64,000 bases of DNA from Solirubrobacter deserti (GTDB lineage: Bacteria > Actinomycetota > Thermoleophilia > Solirubrobacterales > Solirubrobacteraceae), in NCBI RefSeq assembly GCF_027587175.1, contig NZ_JAPCID010000014.1:62001-126000 (forward strand), given 5' to 3'. Position numbers and translations under genes: made by a program. The notes under the pieces are model-generated. The model searched no databases. It worked only from the letters and a program-made list of their open reading frames with translations, and was not told the origin of the DNA. This document shows, in pieces, positions 32,475 through 45,059 of this stretch (position 1 is its first letter; every line of letters starts with the position of its first letter).

Positions 32475-33209
32475 ATGCCGCCACGTGAATGGGACGCCGC
32501 CTCGTACGACCGCATGTCCGACCCGCAGCTCGCGATGGGCCGCGACGTCATCGACCGGCTCGATCTCCGTGGCGACGAGCGCGTCCTCGACGTGGGCTGC
32601 GGCTCCGGCCGCGTCACCGAGGAGCTGCTCGCGCGCGTCCCGAACGGCACGGTCGTGGGCGTGGACGGCAGCGAGGCGATGGTCGAGCAGGCCCGTGCGC
32701 GCCTGGGCGACCGCGTCGAGCTGTTCACCGCCGACGCGGCCGAGCTGGAGGTCACGCAGCCGTTCGACGCGATCCTCTCGACGGCGACGTTCCACTGGAT
32801 CGGCGACCACGAGCGGCTGTTCGCCCGCCTGCACGCGGCGCTGCGGCCGGGCGGGCGCCTGTCCGCCCAGTGCGGGGGATACGGGAACATCGCCAACGTG
32901 CAGGTCGCGATCGACGCCGTCGACCACCCGGCGCTGCGCGGGTGGGCGGGCCCGTGGAACTTCGCGACGCCGGACGAGACGACCGCGCGGCTGACCGCCG
33001 CCGGCTTCAAGGACGTCTGGACGTGGCTGCAGCCGTGGCGCGTCGAGCCGCCGGACCCGCGCGAGTACTTCGCCACCGTCATCCTCGGCACCCACCTCGA
33101 GCGGCTGCCGGACGAGGACCAGGACGCGTTCGTGGCCGACGTGCTCGCGCAGCTGCCGGAACCCGCGCACGCGGACTACGTTCGGCTCAACATCCTGGCC
33201 CGAACCTAG
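32475..33209 (+). CDS. SAM-dependent methyltransferase (trans-aconitate methyltransferase-like)
   Basis: 244-residue class I methyltransferase. SAM motif I is RVLDVGCGSGRVTEELL (~41-57). The acidic ribose-binding stretch is VVGVDGSEAM. Motif IV-V is FDAILSTATFHWIGDHERLF, followed by LRPGGRLSAQCGG. The FHWI signature and overall length match trans-aconitate methyltransferase-like proteins, but substrate is not proved. The ATG at 32475 lies within CATAC-GGAT-GTATG, a 5-bp inverted repeat (32464-32477) that could mask the start. Confidence 0.83.
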   Translation: MPPREWDAASYDRMSDPQLAMGRDVIDRLDLRGDERVLDVGCGSGRVTEELLARVPNGTVVGVDGSEAMVEQARARLGDRVELFTADAAELEVTQPFDAILSTATFHWIGDHERLFARLHAALRPGGRLSAQCGGYGNIANVQVAIDAVDHPALRGWAGPWNFATPDETTARLTAAGFKDVWTWLQPWRVEPPDPREYFATVILGTHLERLPDEDQDAFVADVLAQLPEPAHADYVRLNILART

Positions 33210-33242
33210 ATCTTCACCTGCAAAGCCCGGCATCCGCGTTGG

Positions 33243-34751
33243 ATGCCGCGCATGAAGACCAGACTCGCTCTGGCGGTCGCGGCGACCCTGTTCGTCGCCC
33301 CGGCCGCCCAGGCGCAGACGACTCCGCCCGATGACCCGCGCGTGGTCGCCATGCGCGCCCAGATCGACGCGCTCGACGACCTCGTCCAGCGCCCGGCCTG
33401 CGATCAGGCCGCCGAGCCGGACCGCTGGCTCAGCGTCGGCACGCCGGACGCCGGTCGTGCCCGCCCGCTGATCTCCGCCCATCGCGGCGCGCTCACGCTG
33501 GCGCCGGAGAACACGATCCAGTCCTACGAGTACGCGTTCGCGTTCGGGGTGGAGCTGGTCGAGGTCGACATCCAACAGACCAAGGACGGCAGGTTCGTCG
33601 CGCTGCACGACTCCACGGTGGACCGCACGACCAACGGCACGGGCGACATCTCCACGCTGACCTTCGACGAGGTCCGCGCGCTCAACGCCGCCGACTACGA
33701 GCCGTGGAAGGGCGGCGCGTACGACCCCGCGCAGGTCGCCTCGCTCGAGGAGGTGCTGGCGCTGGCCAAGCGCGTCGGCGGCGGGCTCGAGCTCGACATC
33801 AAGGGCTCCGTCACCGAGGAGGGCAAGCTCACCGAGCTGGTCAAGGAGTACGGGCTGATCGAGCAGTCGATCTTCAACTCGGGTGACATCCGCGTCCTGC
33901 AGGCGGCCCCAAACGCGCGCATCATCTACAACCGCGACCGCTGGGAGCCGCCGTACCTGATGTACGAGATCGCGAAGGTCGCGCCGGTGTTCGGCTCGCG
34001 GCGCGACGAGTACAACGCGGAGGCGATCGCGGCCATCCACGACAACTGTGGCCTGGTCATGCCGCACGCCTACGACGCCGGCGAGGCGCACGAGGTCGAG
34101 GAGTTCCGGCTCGCGCGCGCCATGGGCGCCGACGGCGTCCAGACCAACCAGCCGGAGGCGATCGTCGCCGCGGCCGGCATCCCCGCGCCGTCGACGATCG
34201 TGCGCCACGACGACGAGGTCTGCCTCGTCAACCGCGACAACGGCCTCGGCTTCCCGGGCAAGACGCTGATCGTCGACGGCGTGGCCCGCACGGCCGGCCG
34301 CGGCGGCTGCGTCGCGGCGCCGGGCGCGAGGGACATCACGTTCGCCGGCACGGGCGCGGTCACGCCGTCGACGGCGACGGTCACCGCGATCACGGGCGGC
34401 GTCGGCGGCTCGGTCGGGCCGGCGCTTTCGCTCACGCTCGGCCCCGCGCCGGCCTTCGACCCGTTCGTCCCGGGCGTCGAGCAGGACTACACGGCGAGCA
34501 CGGAGGCGACCGTGCTCTCGACGGCCGGCAATGCGACGCTCAGCGTCTCCGGGCCCGGCCATCTGACCAACGGCGCGTTTACGCTCGCGCAGCCGCTGCG
34601 GGTGGAGATCTCCCCGAACCACTGGCCCGGCCCGGTCACCGCGGCCAAGTCGACGATCACGTTCAAGCAGTCGATCGGGGCCCACGACCCGTTGCGCACC
34701 GGCACCTACAGCAAGACGCTCACGTTCACGCTGTCGACGACAGCGCCGTGA
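33243..34751 (+). CDS. Secreted glycerophosphodiester phosphodiesterase with C-terminal accessory module
   Basis: 502 residues. Sec signal (RLALAVAATLFVAPAAQAQ). The GDPD TIM barrel is ~75-320 with SAHRGALTLAPENT, VELVEVDIQQTKDGRFVALH, DSTVDRTTNGTG and ELDIKGS; the HRG/PENT His, Glu and Asp set is present, so it should hydrolyse glycerophosphodiesters using a metal ion. A linker leads to a ~110-residue beta module (from ~395, PALSLTLGPAPAFDPFVPGV to TLTFTLSTT). It is closely related to the C-terminus of the protein at 53045. The last 26 nt also encode the end of nadR on the other strand. Confidence 0.9.
   Translation: MPRMKTRLALAVAATLFVAPAAQAQTTPPDDPRVVAMRAQIDALDDLVQRPACDQAAEPDRWLSVGTPDAGRARPLISAHRGALTLAPENTIQSYEYAFAFGVELVEVDIQQTKDGRFVALHDSTVDRTTNGTGDISTLTFDEVRALNAADYEPWKGGAYDPAQVASLEEVLALAKRVGGGLELDIKGSVTEEGKLTELVKEYGLIEQSIFNSGDIRVLQAAPNARIIYNRDRWEPPYLMYEIAKVAPVFGSRRDEYNAEAIAAIHDNCGLVMPHAYDAGEAHEVEEFRLARAMGADGVQTNQPEAIVAAAGIPAPSTIVRHDDEVCLVNRDNGLGFPGKTLIVDGVARTAGRGGCVAAPGARDITFAGTGAVTPSTATVTAITGGVGGSVGPALSLTLGPAPAFDPFVPGVEQDYTASTEATVLSTAGNATLSVSGPGHLTNGAFTLAQPLRVEISPNHWPGPVTAAKSTITFKQSIGAHDPLRTGTYSKTLTFTLSTTAP
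34401..34748 (+). repeat. C-terminal secretory module, copy A (on GDPD)
   Basis: Encodes ~115 residues with DYTASTEATVLSTAGNATLS, VSGPGHLTNGAFTLAQPLRV, TFKQSIGAHDPLRTGTYSKT and final LTFTLSTT. Copy B at 55521-55873 matches closely at both protein and DNA level although the enzymes are unrelated. Likely an Ig-like or jelly-roll wall-interaction domain; no characterised family is recalled with certainty. Confidence 0.85.
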
Positions 34752-35679
34752 GCACCGCCTCGACGCGTTCGTCCACCGTCCCGCGAACCTCGATCCAGGG
34801 TTGGCGCAACCGCTCCCGGAAGCGCTGAGTCATCCACCCGCGGATGTGCTCGCCGTCGCGGTACCCGTCCTGCACGAACGGGATGTCGTCGGCGGTGAGC
34901 ACCGTGAGGTGGTAGCGCCGTGACGCCGCGATGGCCTCGACGTCCGCCGTTGACCGGCCCCTGTATCGCTCCTGCCAGATGCACGTCGCCAGGGCGTCGG
35001 TATCGCACACGAGGATCGGGCCCGCGACCCGCGCGGCGTGGTCCTCGTCGCGCTGCTGGCGGCGGGCGATCATCGCGAAGTCCGCGTCGCTCCACGGATG
35101 GTCCAGGCCGCGCTGCTCGGTGACGGCGCGGCCGACCTCCGGCACCCAGACGGTGTTCAGCCGGGCGGCGAGGGCTTGAGCGAGCGTCGTCGTGCCCGTC
35201 GACTCCGCGCCGGTGATGACGACCCGGCGCGTGAGGTAAGCGCGTACGGACGGCGTCAGCTCGCCCCAGAACGCGGCCGGGTCCGCGCGCACGGCCGTGC
35301 CGCTGATGTGGCCGTCGCGCTGGAGCCGCACGTGCTCGACGCCCCAGCGCTCCGCGAGCAGGTCGCCGTAGGCCTCGCCGGTGAACACGGCGTCGATCGG
35401 CTCGTTGAGCAGCCGCTCCATCAGCGCGATGTGCAGGTCGTGGACGTGGGGATCGTCGAAGTCGACCGGGATCTCGTCCCAGCCGGCGACCACGCGCGCG
35501 GCCGGGTGGCGCTCCTTCATCCACTCCCGCCGCAGGGGCAGTGGGATCGGCTCAGTCACCGACCCCAGCACGAGCACCGTCACGCGCTCGCACCGCTCGA
35601 CCGCGAAGTCGACGAGCTCGTGATGACCGCCGTGCGGCGGGAGGAACTTGCCGAGGACTAGTCCGTGACGGTACGCCAC
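34726..35679 (-). CDS. nadR: NadR-like NMN adenylyltransferase / ribosylnicotinamide kinase
   Basis: 317-residue bifunctional NAD salvage enzyme. The nucleotidyltransferase domain (~1-145) has GKFLPPHGGHHELVDFAVER with the HxGH motif and the ISGTAVRADP closing motif. The kinase-like domain (~150-317) has the P-loop VITGAESTGTTTLAQALAAR, where the usual GKS/T Lys is Thr, then WVPEVGRAVTE and LVCDTDALATCIWQERYRGR. The ATG at 35679 lies inside the pnuC 3' end (22-nt overlap), so the transporter and enzyme are coupled. No NadR repressor HTH is present. The last residues (LSSTA) come from DNA of the neighbouring module. Confidence 0.88.
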   Translation of the reverse strand: MAYRHGLVLGKFLPPHGGHHELVDFAVERCERVTVLVLGSVTEPIPLPLRREWMKERHPAARVVAGWDEIPVDFDDPHVHDLHIALMERLLNEPIDAVFTGEAYGDLLAERWGVEHVRLQRDGHISGTAVRADPAAFWGELTPSVRAYLTRRVVITGAESTGTTTLAQALAARLNTVWVPEVGRAVTEQRGLDHPWSDADFAMIARRQQRDEDHAARVAGPILVCDTDALATCIWQERYRGRSTADVEAIAASRRYHLTVLTADDIPFVQDGYRDGEHIRGWMTQRFRERLRQPWIEVRGTVDERVEAVLTALSSTA

Positions 35680-36242
35680 TGGCGGTAGCCCTGGATGCAG
35701 AGCGCGAGAAAGACGATGTAGACGAGCGCGGTCAGGTTCAGGTCACGGCTGAAGTACAGCGGGACGTAGATGATGTCGACGGTGATCCACACGAACCACG
35801 TCTCCAGCCGCTTGAGGTTGAGCAGCAGCTGCGCGCCGAGGGACATCGAGGTCGTCAGCGCGTCCCAGCCGGGCGCCGCGCCGTGCGCCGCGCGCAGGAT
35901 CGGGATCAGGATGAGCGTCGCCGCGCCGACCGCGAGGGTCGTGCCGGCCAGGAGCCGGTACCCGGCGCGGGAGACCGCGAGCGGTGAGCGCGCGCGGGTG
36001 GCCCACACCCACCAGCCCATCACGCCGAGGGCGATGTAGACGACCTGCAGGCCGGCGTCGGCGTACAACCGCGCGTCGGCGAACAGGATCACGAAGAACA
36101 CGTTGTTGGCGATGCCGACAGGGAAGGTCTCGATCCGCTGGGCGACCGCGAGCGCGACGCACGCGATGCCCGTGATGAACCCGAACAGCTCGGCCCACGA
36201 GACCGGCTCCCCGAAGAGCTCGAACACAGTTTTGGTCAACAC
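35658..36242 (-). CDS. pnuC: Nicotinamide riboside transporter PnuC
   Basis: 194 residues, multi-pass membrane protein of the PnuC family: ELFGFITGIACVALAVAQRI, ETFPVGIANNVFFVILFADA, LYADAGLQVVYIALGVMGWW, VW, then three more helices including LETWFVWITVDIIYVPLYFS. NR binding residues of the family (WPVGIANN; here FPVGIANN) and the GWWVW segment are conserved. GTG 36242 is preferred; a TATAGT at 36250-36255 sits 7 nt upstream, suggesting a leaderless mRNA. Coupled to nadR. Only 33 bp separate it from the divergent mfd start. Confidence 0.9.
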   Translation of the reverse strand: MLTKTVFELFGEPVSWAELFGFITGIACVALAVAQRIETFPVGIANNVFFVILFADARLYADAGLQVVYIALGVMGWWVWATRARSPLAVSRAGYRLLAGTTLAVGAATLILIPILRAAHGAAPGWDALTTSMSLGAQLLLNLKRLETWFVWITVDIIYVPLYFSRDLNLTALVYIVFLALCIQGYRQWRTVTD

Positions 36243-36275
36243 GACCAGAACTATAGCCCTTCTAACCTGAAGTGG
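36243..36275. promoter_or_regulatory. 33-bp divergent promoter gap, pnuC / mfd
   Basis: The gap contains CTATAG, so a -10-like TATAGT (36250-36255) can be read toward pnuC. Promoter elements for each direction must extend into the other gene. No repressor palindrome is visible. Confidence 0.45.
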
Positions 36276-39599
<3,324 letters not shown>

Positions 39600-39740
39600 A
39601 GGTCGAGTCAAAAGATGTCGGGGTACCCGGAACCCGCCGCTACCATGCGCAGCCGGGAGAAGGTCAATTTCCTCGCTTGCGCCGGGCGGTTCTGCCTCGG
39701 CATCAACCGTACGTCCATCGATCCCCTTCTCAGGCACTAA

Positions 39741-40910
39741 ATGATCAAGGCTGCTCGCATCGCTCTGAGCCTCACCGCCGTAGCCGGCGTTGGCGCTACC
39801 TTCGCCGCCTGTGGTGGCGTCCCCGGAAACGCCGTCGCGACGGTGGACGGTGAGGCCATCGAGAAGTCGGACTTCACGCACTGGATGAACGTCGCTGCCA
39901 AGTCGACGGGTCAGGCCAACGCGGCTGTTCCGGACCCCGAGGCCGGCTACAAGAAGTGCATCGCCGCCAAGCGCAAGGCGACGCCGGCTCCGGCCAAGGG
40001 TCAGCCCAAGGTCACCGACTCCCAGCTCAAGACGCAGTGCGAGCAGGAGTACGAGCAGCTGCGCAACCAGGTGCTCCAGCTGCTGATCTCGTTCCAGTGG
40101 ATCCAGGGCGAGGCCGACGCGATGGACGTCAAGGTGACGGACGCCGAGGTCAAGAAGTCCTTCAACGAGCAGAAGAAGCAGTCCTTCCCCAAGGAGGAGG
40201 ACTACAAGAAGTTCATCAAGACCTCGGGCCAGACCGAGGAGGACATCCTCCAGCGCGTCAGGCTCGACCTGCTCTCGAACAAGATCCGCGACAAGGTCGT
40301 CAAGGGCAAGGACGGCGTCTCCGACAAGGCGATCGCCGACTTCTACAACAAGAACAAGGCCCGCTTCGCGCAGCCCGAGAAGCGTGACCTGCGCGTCGTG
40401 CTGACCAAGGGCAAGGGCGAGGCGGACGACGCCAAGGCCGCCCTGGACAACGGCGACTCCTGGAACACCGTCGCCAAGAAGTACTCGATCGACGACACCT
40501 CCAAGGCCTCCGGCGGCAAGCTGCCCGCGCAGGCCAAGGGCACGCTCGACAAGGAGCTCGACGACGCCGTCTTCGGCGCCAAGAAGGGCGAGCTCGTCGG
40601 CCCGGTCAAGACCCAGTACGGCTACTACGTCTTCACGGTGACCAACGTCACCGCCGCCTCCCAGCAGACGCTGCAGGAGGCCAAGGAGACCATCAAGCAG
40701 ACGCTCCAGTCGCAGAACCAGCAGAAGGCCCTCGACTCCTTCGTCAAGGACTTCACCAACCGCTGGAAGGAAAAGACGGAGTGCTCCGAGGGCTACAAGA
40801 CCACGGACTGCAAGAACGGCCCGAAGGCCACGCCGACCCCGACCGCTCCGGCCGGCACGGTGCCGGAGGGCGCGGCTCCGCCGCAGGGCACGGTCCCCGA
40901 GGGCTCGTAG
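39741..40910 (+). CDS. SurA/PrsA-like peptidyl-prolyl isomerase lipoprotein (copy 2)
   Basis: 389 residues; lipoprotein signal with lipobox TFAAC (Cys at 23). Same order as the protein at 31501: SurA_N-like helices, parvulin domain (RDLRVVLTKGKGEADDAKAA, GGKLPAQAKGTLDKELDDAV, YGYYVFTVTN), helical return. It differs by a Lys-rich insertion at ~50-100 with two Cys (KKCIAAKRKATPAPAKGQ, LKTQCEQEYEQL) and a longer Pro/Thr tail. Sits between mfd and mazG, where other Actinobacteria keep a foldase or lipoprotein gene. A perfect hairpin terminator follows. Probably the housekeeping extracellular foldase. Confidence 0.9.
   Translation: MIKAARIALSLTAVAGVGATFAACGGVPGNAVATVDGEAIEKSDFTHWMNVAAKSTGQANAAVPDPEAGYKKCIAAKRKATPAPAKGQPKVTDSQLKTQCEQEYEQLRNQVLQLLISFQWIQGEADAMDVKVTDAEVKKSFNEQKKQSFPKEEDYKKFIKTSGQTEEDILQRVRLDLLSNKIRDKVVKGKDGVSDKAIADFYNKNKARFAQPEKRDLRVVLTKGKGEADDAKAALDNGDSWNTVAKKYSIDDTSKASGGKLPAQAKGTLDKELDDAVFGAKKGELVGPVKTQYGYYVFTVTNVTAASQQTLQEAKETIKQTLQSQNQQKALDSFVKDFTNRWKEKTECSEGYKTTDCKNGPKATPTPTAPAGTVPEGAAPPQGTVPEGS
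40586..40642 (+). repeat. 57-bp exact match to 32196-32252 (foldase paralogue copy B)
   Basis: Second copy of the 57-base identical block within the rotamase domain of the two foldase lipoproteins; see 32196. Confidence 0.85.
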
Positions 40911-40932
40911 TCCCCAGCGTCATCTGATTTCG

Positions 40933-40962
40933 CGAAGCGCCGCCATATCGAGCGGCGCTTCG
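40933..40962 (+). terminator. Hairpin terminator after the second foldase gene
   Basis: Perfect 11-bp stem CGAAGCGCCGC / GCGGCGCTTCG with an 8-nt loop (CATATCGA), 22 nt after the foldase stop and 22 nt before mazG. The T-run is weak (TCGTT). It likely lowers read-through into mazG or protects the foldase mRNA end. Confidence 0.75.
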
Positions 40963-40984
40963 TCGTTAACTAGCCTCTTCGCGT

Positions 40985-43020
<2,036 letters not shown>

Positions 43021-43055
43021 GAGAGATCCGGGCGGTCCATTGCAGAGGAAGGGAG

Positions 43056-43082
43056 CCTGCCGCGTGGAAAGAACGCGGCAGG
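43056..43082 (+). promoter_or_regulatory. Perfect hairpin directly before the ftsB-like start
   Basis: 10-bp stem CCTGCCGCGT / ACGCGGCAGG with loop GGAAAGA, ending 1 nt before the ATG at 43084. No T-run. The loop holds a purine-rich GGAAAGA resembling a Shine-Dalgarno. It may be an eno terminator or processing site, or a structure tuning translation of the FtsB-like protein. Confidence 0.6.
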
Positions 43083-43083
43083 T

Positions 43084-43377
43084 ATGGACCGCCGCCGTTC
43101 CCTCGGGATTCGCTGGGACCGACTCGGGCGCTGGGCGCTCATCGGTGTCTTCGCGCTCGTGCTCTACCTGTACATCGGGCCTGCCCTGACGTGGATCTCC
43201 ACCTATAAGGAGGCCGCGCGCCAGCGCGAGGCCGTCGCCAAGCTCAAGGAAGAGAACGAGCGCCTGCTGGAGCGCAAGGCCGAGCTGAGCGCCCCCGGCG
43301 CCATCGAGCGCGAGGCGCGCCGGCTCGGCATGGTCAAGGCCGGTGAGCGCGCCTACATCGTTGAAGGGCTCGATTAA
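43084..43377 (+). CDS. FtsB/DivIC-family septum protein
   Basis: 97 residues. Short basic cytoplasmic start, one membrane helix (WALIGVFALVLYLYIGPALT), a coiled coil (EAARQREAVAKLKEENERLL, ERKAELSAPGAIEREARRLG) and a closing MVKAGERAYIVEG. This is the FtsB/DivIC layout of a divisome bridge with FtsL/FtsQ. The gene order eno-ftsB-like matches other Actinobacteria, for example the DivIC-like gene after eno in mycobacteria. Confidence 0.87.
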   Translation: MDRRRSLGIRWDRLGRWALIGVFALVLYLYIGPALTWISTYKEAARQREAVAKLKEENERLLERKAELSAPGAIEREARRLGMVKAGERAYIVEGLD

Positions 43378-43398
43378 CGCGTTCGTAGACTGAGACGC

Positions 43399-43719
43399 GT
43401 GTCGTCCTACGAGACCGCACGCGAGCAGTGGGAGCAGGGGGTCAAGCGTCTCGACGACGCCTACCCCGAGCAGGTGCCGACGCTCGAGCGCGTCACGCGC
43501 GCGATCCAGAACGAGCTGCGCCGCCGCCTCGGCGGCGCGTTCACCCTCGACGAGCTCGTCGACCTCTACGACGAGGGCACGGGCTGGTGCACCGACCTCG
43601 CGGTCGAGGAGGCGCCGGACGAGCCGTTCGCGTGGGACGCCCGGGTCGTCGCCGACGCCGCGTTCGGCCGCTACGCCCGCGCAGCACGCGACTTCGCCGG
43701 CGGCCGCCGGATCAGCTAG
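43399..43719 (+). CDS. Conserved hypothetical small protein
   Basis: 106 residues from GTG 43399. Helical, acidic and soluble: YETAREQWEQGVKRLDDAYP, LERVTRAIQNELRRRLGGAF, TLDELVDLYDEGTGWCTDLA. In many actinobacterial eno-ftsB blocks the next gene is DUF501, but this sequence lacks that pattern. I do not recognise the family. Last gene of the mfd-eno block, followed by a bidirectional hairpin. Confidence 0.7.
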   Translation: MSSYETAREQWEQGVKRLDDAYPEQVPTLERVTRAIQNELRRRLGGAFTLDELVDLYDEGTGWCTDLAVEEAPDEPFAWDARVVADAAFGRYARAARDFAGGRRIS

Positions 43720-43744
43720 CCGCACCGGCCGGTGCGTCGAGCGC

Positions 43745-43766
43745 CGAGCCGTGATTTCACGGCTCG
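43745..43766. terminator. Bidirectional hairpin terminator between convergent genes
   Basis: Perfect 10-bp stem CGAGCCGTGA / TCACGGCTCG with a 2-nt spacer, effectively a tight palindrome, placed between stops at 43719 (+) and 43779 (-). T-runs are short in both directions. Confidence 0.7.
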
Positions 43767-43778
43767 ACGCTGTCCGCT

Positions 43779-44366
43779 TCAGTCGTCGTCGGAGTCTTCA
43801 CTCGCGCCGGCACGGCGGATCACGATCTGGTCTTCCTCGATCGAGATCTCGACGGGACGGTGGCCCGCCCAGTGCTCGGCGTAGATGGGGTCGTCCTGGA
43901 TCGCGGGGTCCAGCCACAGGCCGTATCCCTCTTCACCATGGTCGAACGTACCCTCGAGCGGGCCCGCGGGCCCGGAGCGGCGGCGTGACCGGCCACCGCG
44001 GCGACGCGAACCCCGCTTGGGCTTCTCGTCTTCTTCGTCGACCTCGGCCGCGGCTGCGGCACGGGCCTCTTCTTCAGCGGCCTTACGTGCGGCCTCTTCG
44101 GCGGCACGGGCCTCTTCTTCAGCCTTGCGCTTGGCTTCCGCCTCGAGCTCGGCGGCGATCTGCGCGTCGTCTTCCGCGCGCAGGTCCACCTCCTCGACGG
44201 CGGCGCCGTTGTCTTCGGCGTCGGGCTCGAGGCCCTGCTCGCGCTTGAAGGCTTGGATCTGCTGGACGGTCACTTCCAGCTGGTGTGCGATCCACGCATC
44301 GGTACGACCCTGTCGCACCCACCCGCGGATCTGGTTAAGCTGAGGACGCAGGGACCGGCGGCTCAT
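43779..44366 (-). CDS. Coiled-coil Glu/Ala-rich protein with N-terminal helix-turn-helix-like part
   Basis: 195 residues from ATG 44366. The N-terminus (LRPQLNQIRGWVRQGRTDAW, IAHQLEVTVQQIQAFKREQG) reads like a short HTH that could bind DNA. Then comes a long Glu/Ala/Lys helix (KRKAEEEARAAEEAARKAAE), a basic Arg/Gly patch (KRGSRRRGGRSRRRSG) and a compact end (EGTFDHGEEGYGLWLDPAIQ, DDPIYAEHWAGHRP). No known family; the Arg-rich patch suggests nucleic-acid contact. Divergent from csrA, 169 bp away. Confidence 0.72.
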   Translation of the reverse strand: MSRRSLRPQLNQIRGWVRQGRTDAWIAHQLEVTVQQIQAFKREQGLEPDAEDNGAAVEEVDLRAEDDAQIAAELEAEAKRKAEEEARAAEEAARKAAEEEARAAAAAEVDEEDEKPKRGSRRRGGRSRRRSGPAGPLEGTFDHGEEGYGLWLDPAIQDDPIYAEHWAGHRPVEISIEEDQIVIRRAGASEDSDDD

Positions 44367-44535
44367 AAGAGGCCCGGAGACTAGCGCATAGGGTCCAACC
44401 ATCATCTAGGGGCTCATCGGGTGCAAGCCCCATACCGGATACATCAATCACAACTAGCCTCACCAGTGCTCACCACGCGGGCAGAAGCGGGTCTGCTCAG
44501 TGGGCCGAGTCGGAAATCGCCAGGGAGGCGGCGGC

Positions 44536-44775
44536 ATGCTGGTACTGACACGTAAGTCCAACCAGTCGATCATGATCGGCGACGACATCGAGGTCTCCGT
44601 GCTGTCGATCATGGGCGAGAAGGTCCGTATCGGCATCCAGGCCCCACGGGACATCCCCGTGTTCCGCAAAGAGGTCTATCTGGAGATCCAGCAGGAGAAC
44701 GTGGCCGCCGGGGCGTCCGCGCGGGCCGAGGTCGACGACGCGCTCAAGCGCCTCGCTCGCACCAATGAGCCCTAG
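44536..44775 (+). CDS. csrA: Carbon storage regulator CsrA
   Basis: 79-residue RNA-binding translational regulator. Start [20 protein letters not shown] is canonical, with IRIGI-type strand [20 protein letters not shown] carrying the key Arg and the Val-His-Arg-type patch (here VFRKEVY). The C-terminal extension is slightly longer than E. coli CsrA. A strong GGGAGG lies 9 nt before the ATG. Two GGA motifs (44512-44514 and 44524-44526), the second inside the ribosome site, fit autoregulation. No fliW is next to it. Confidence 0.95.
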   Translation: MLVLTRKSNQSIMIGDDIEVSVLSIMGEKVRIGIQAPRDIPVFRKEVYLEIQQENVAAGASARAEVDDALKRLARTNEP

Positions 44776-45017
44776 GACGGGCTGAGGACGTAGTAGAGCG
44801 TGGCGAACATGGCGTAGGTCACGATCGCCGCGGTCGCCACGAGCACCAGGACGAGCACCACGAAGCGCATGGAGCCGTGGCGGTGCGTGCGCTTGGCCTG
44901 CCGCTCGGCGGCCCGCCGCTCCGCTCGCTTGCGGAGCTTCTCGCGCCGCTCGCGGTCCTCCTCGATCTCCTCGAAGAAGGCGTCTTCGATATCGGCGATG
45001 CTCTGGCGCATGCGCAT
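44772..45017 (-). CDS. Small coiled-coil membrane protein
   Basis: 81 residues: a charged helix ([39 protein letters not shown]) followed by one C-terminal membrane segment ([20 protein letters not shown]). Tail-anchored layout. Start ATG 45017 or 45011. Its TAG overlaps the csrA TAG (CTAG at 44772-44775), convergent. No family assigned. Confidence 0.65.
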   Translation of the reverse strand: MRMRQSIADIEDAFFEEIEEDRERREKLRKRAERRAAERQAKRTHRHGSMRFVVLVLVLVATAAIVTYAMFATLYYVLSPS

Positions 45018-45059
45018 GGCGGAGTAACCATAACGCTCGGCGTGACACCATCCGAGGTC

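Noticed and set aside
39600-39740. Possible riboswitch before the second foldase gene
   Set aside because: The 141-bp leader has no recognisable conserved riboswitch core; only a plausible promoter region.
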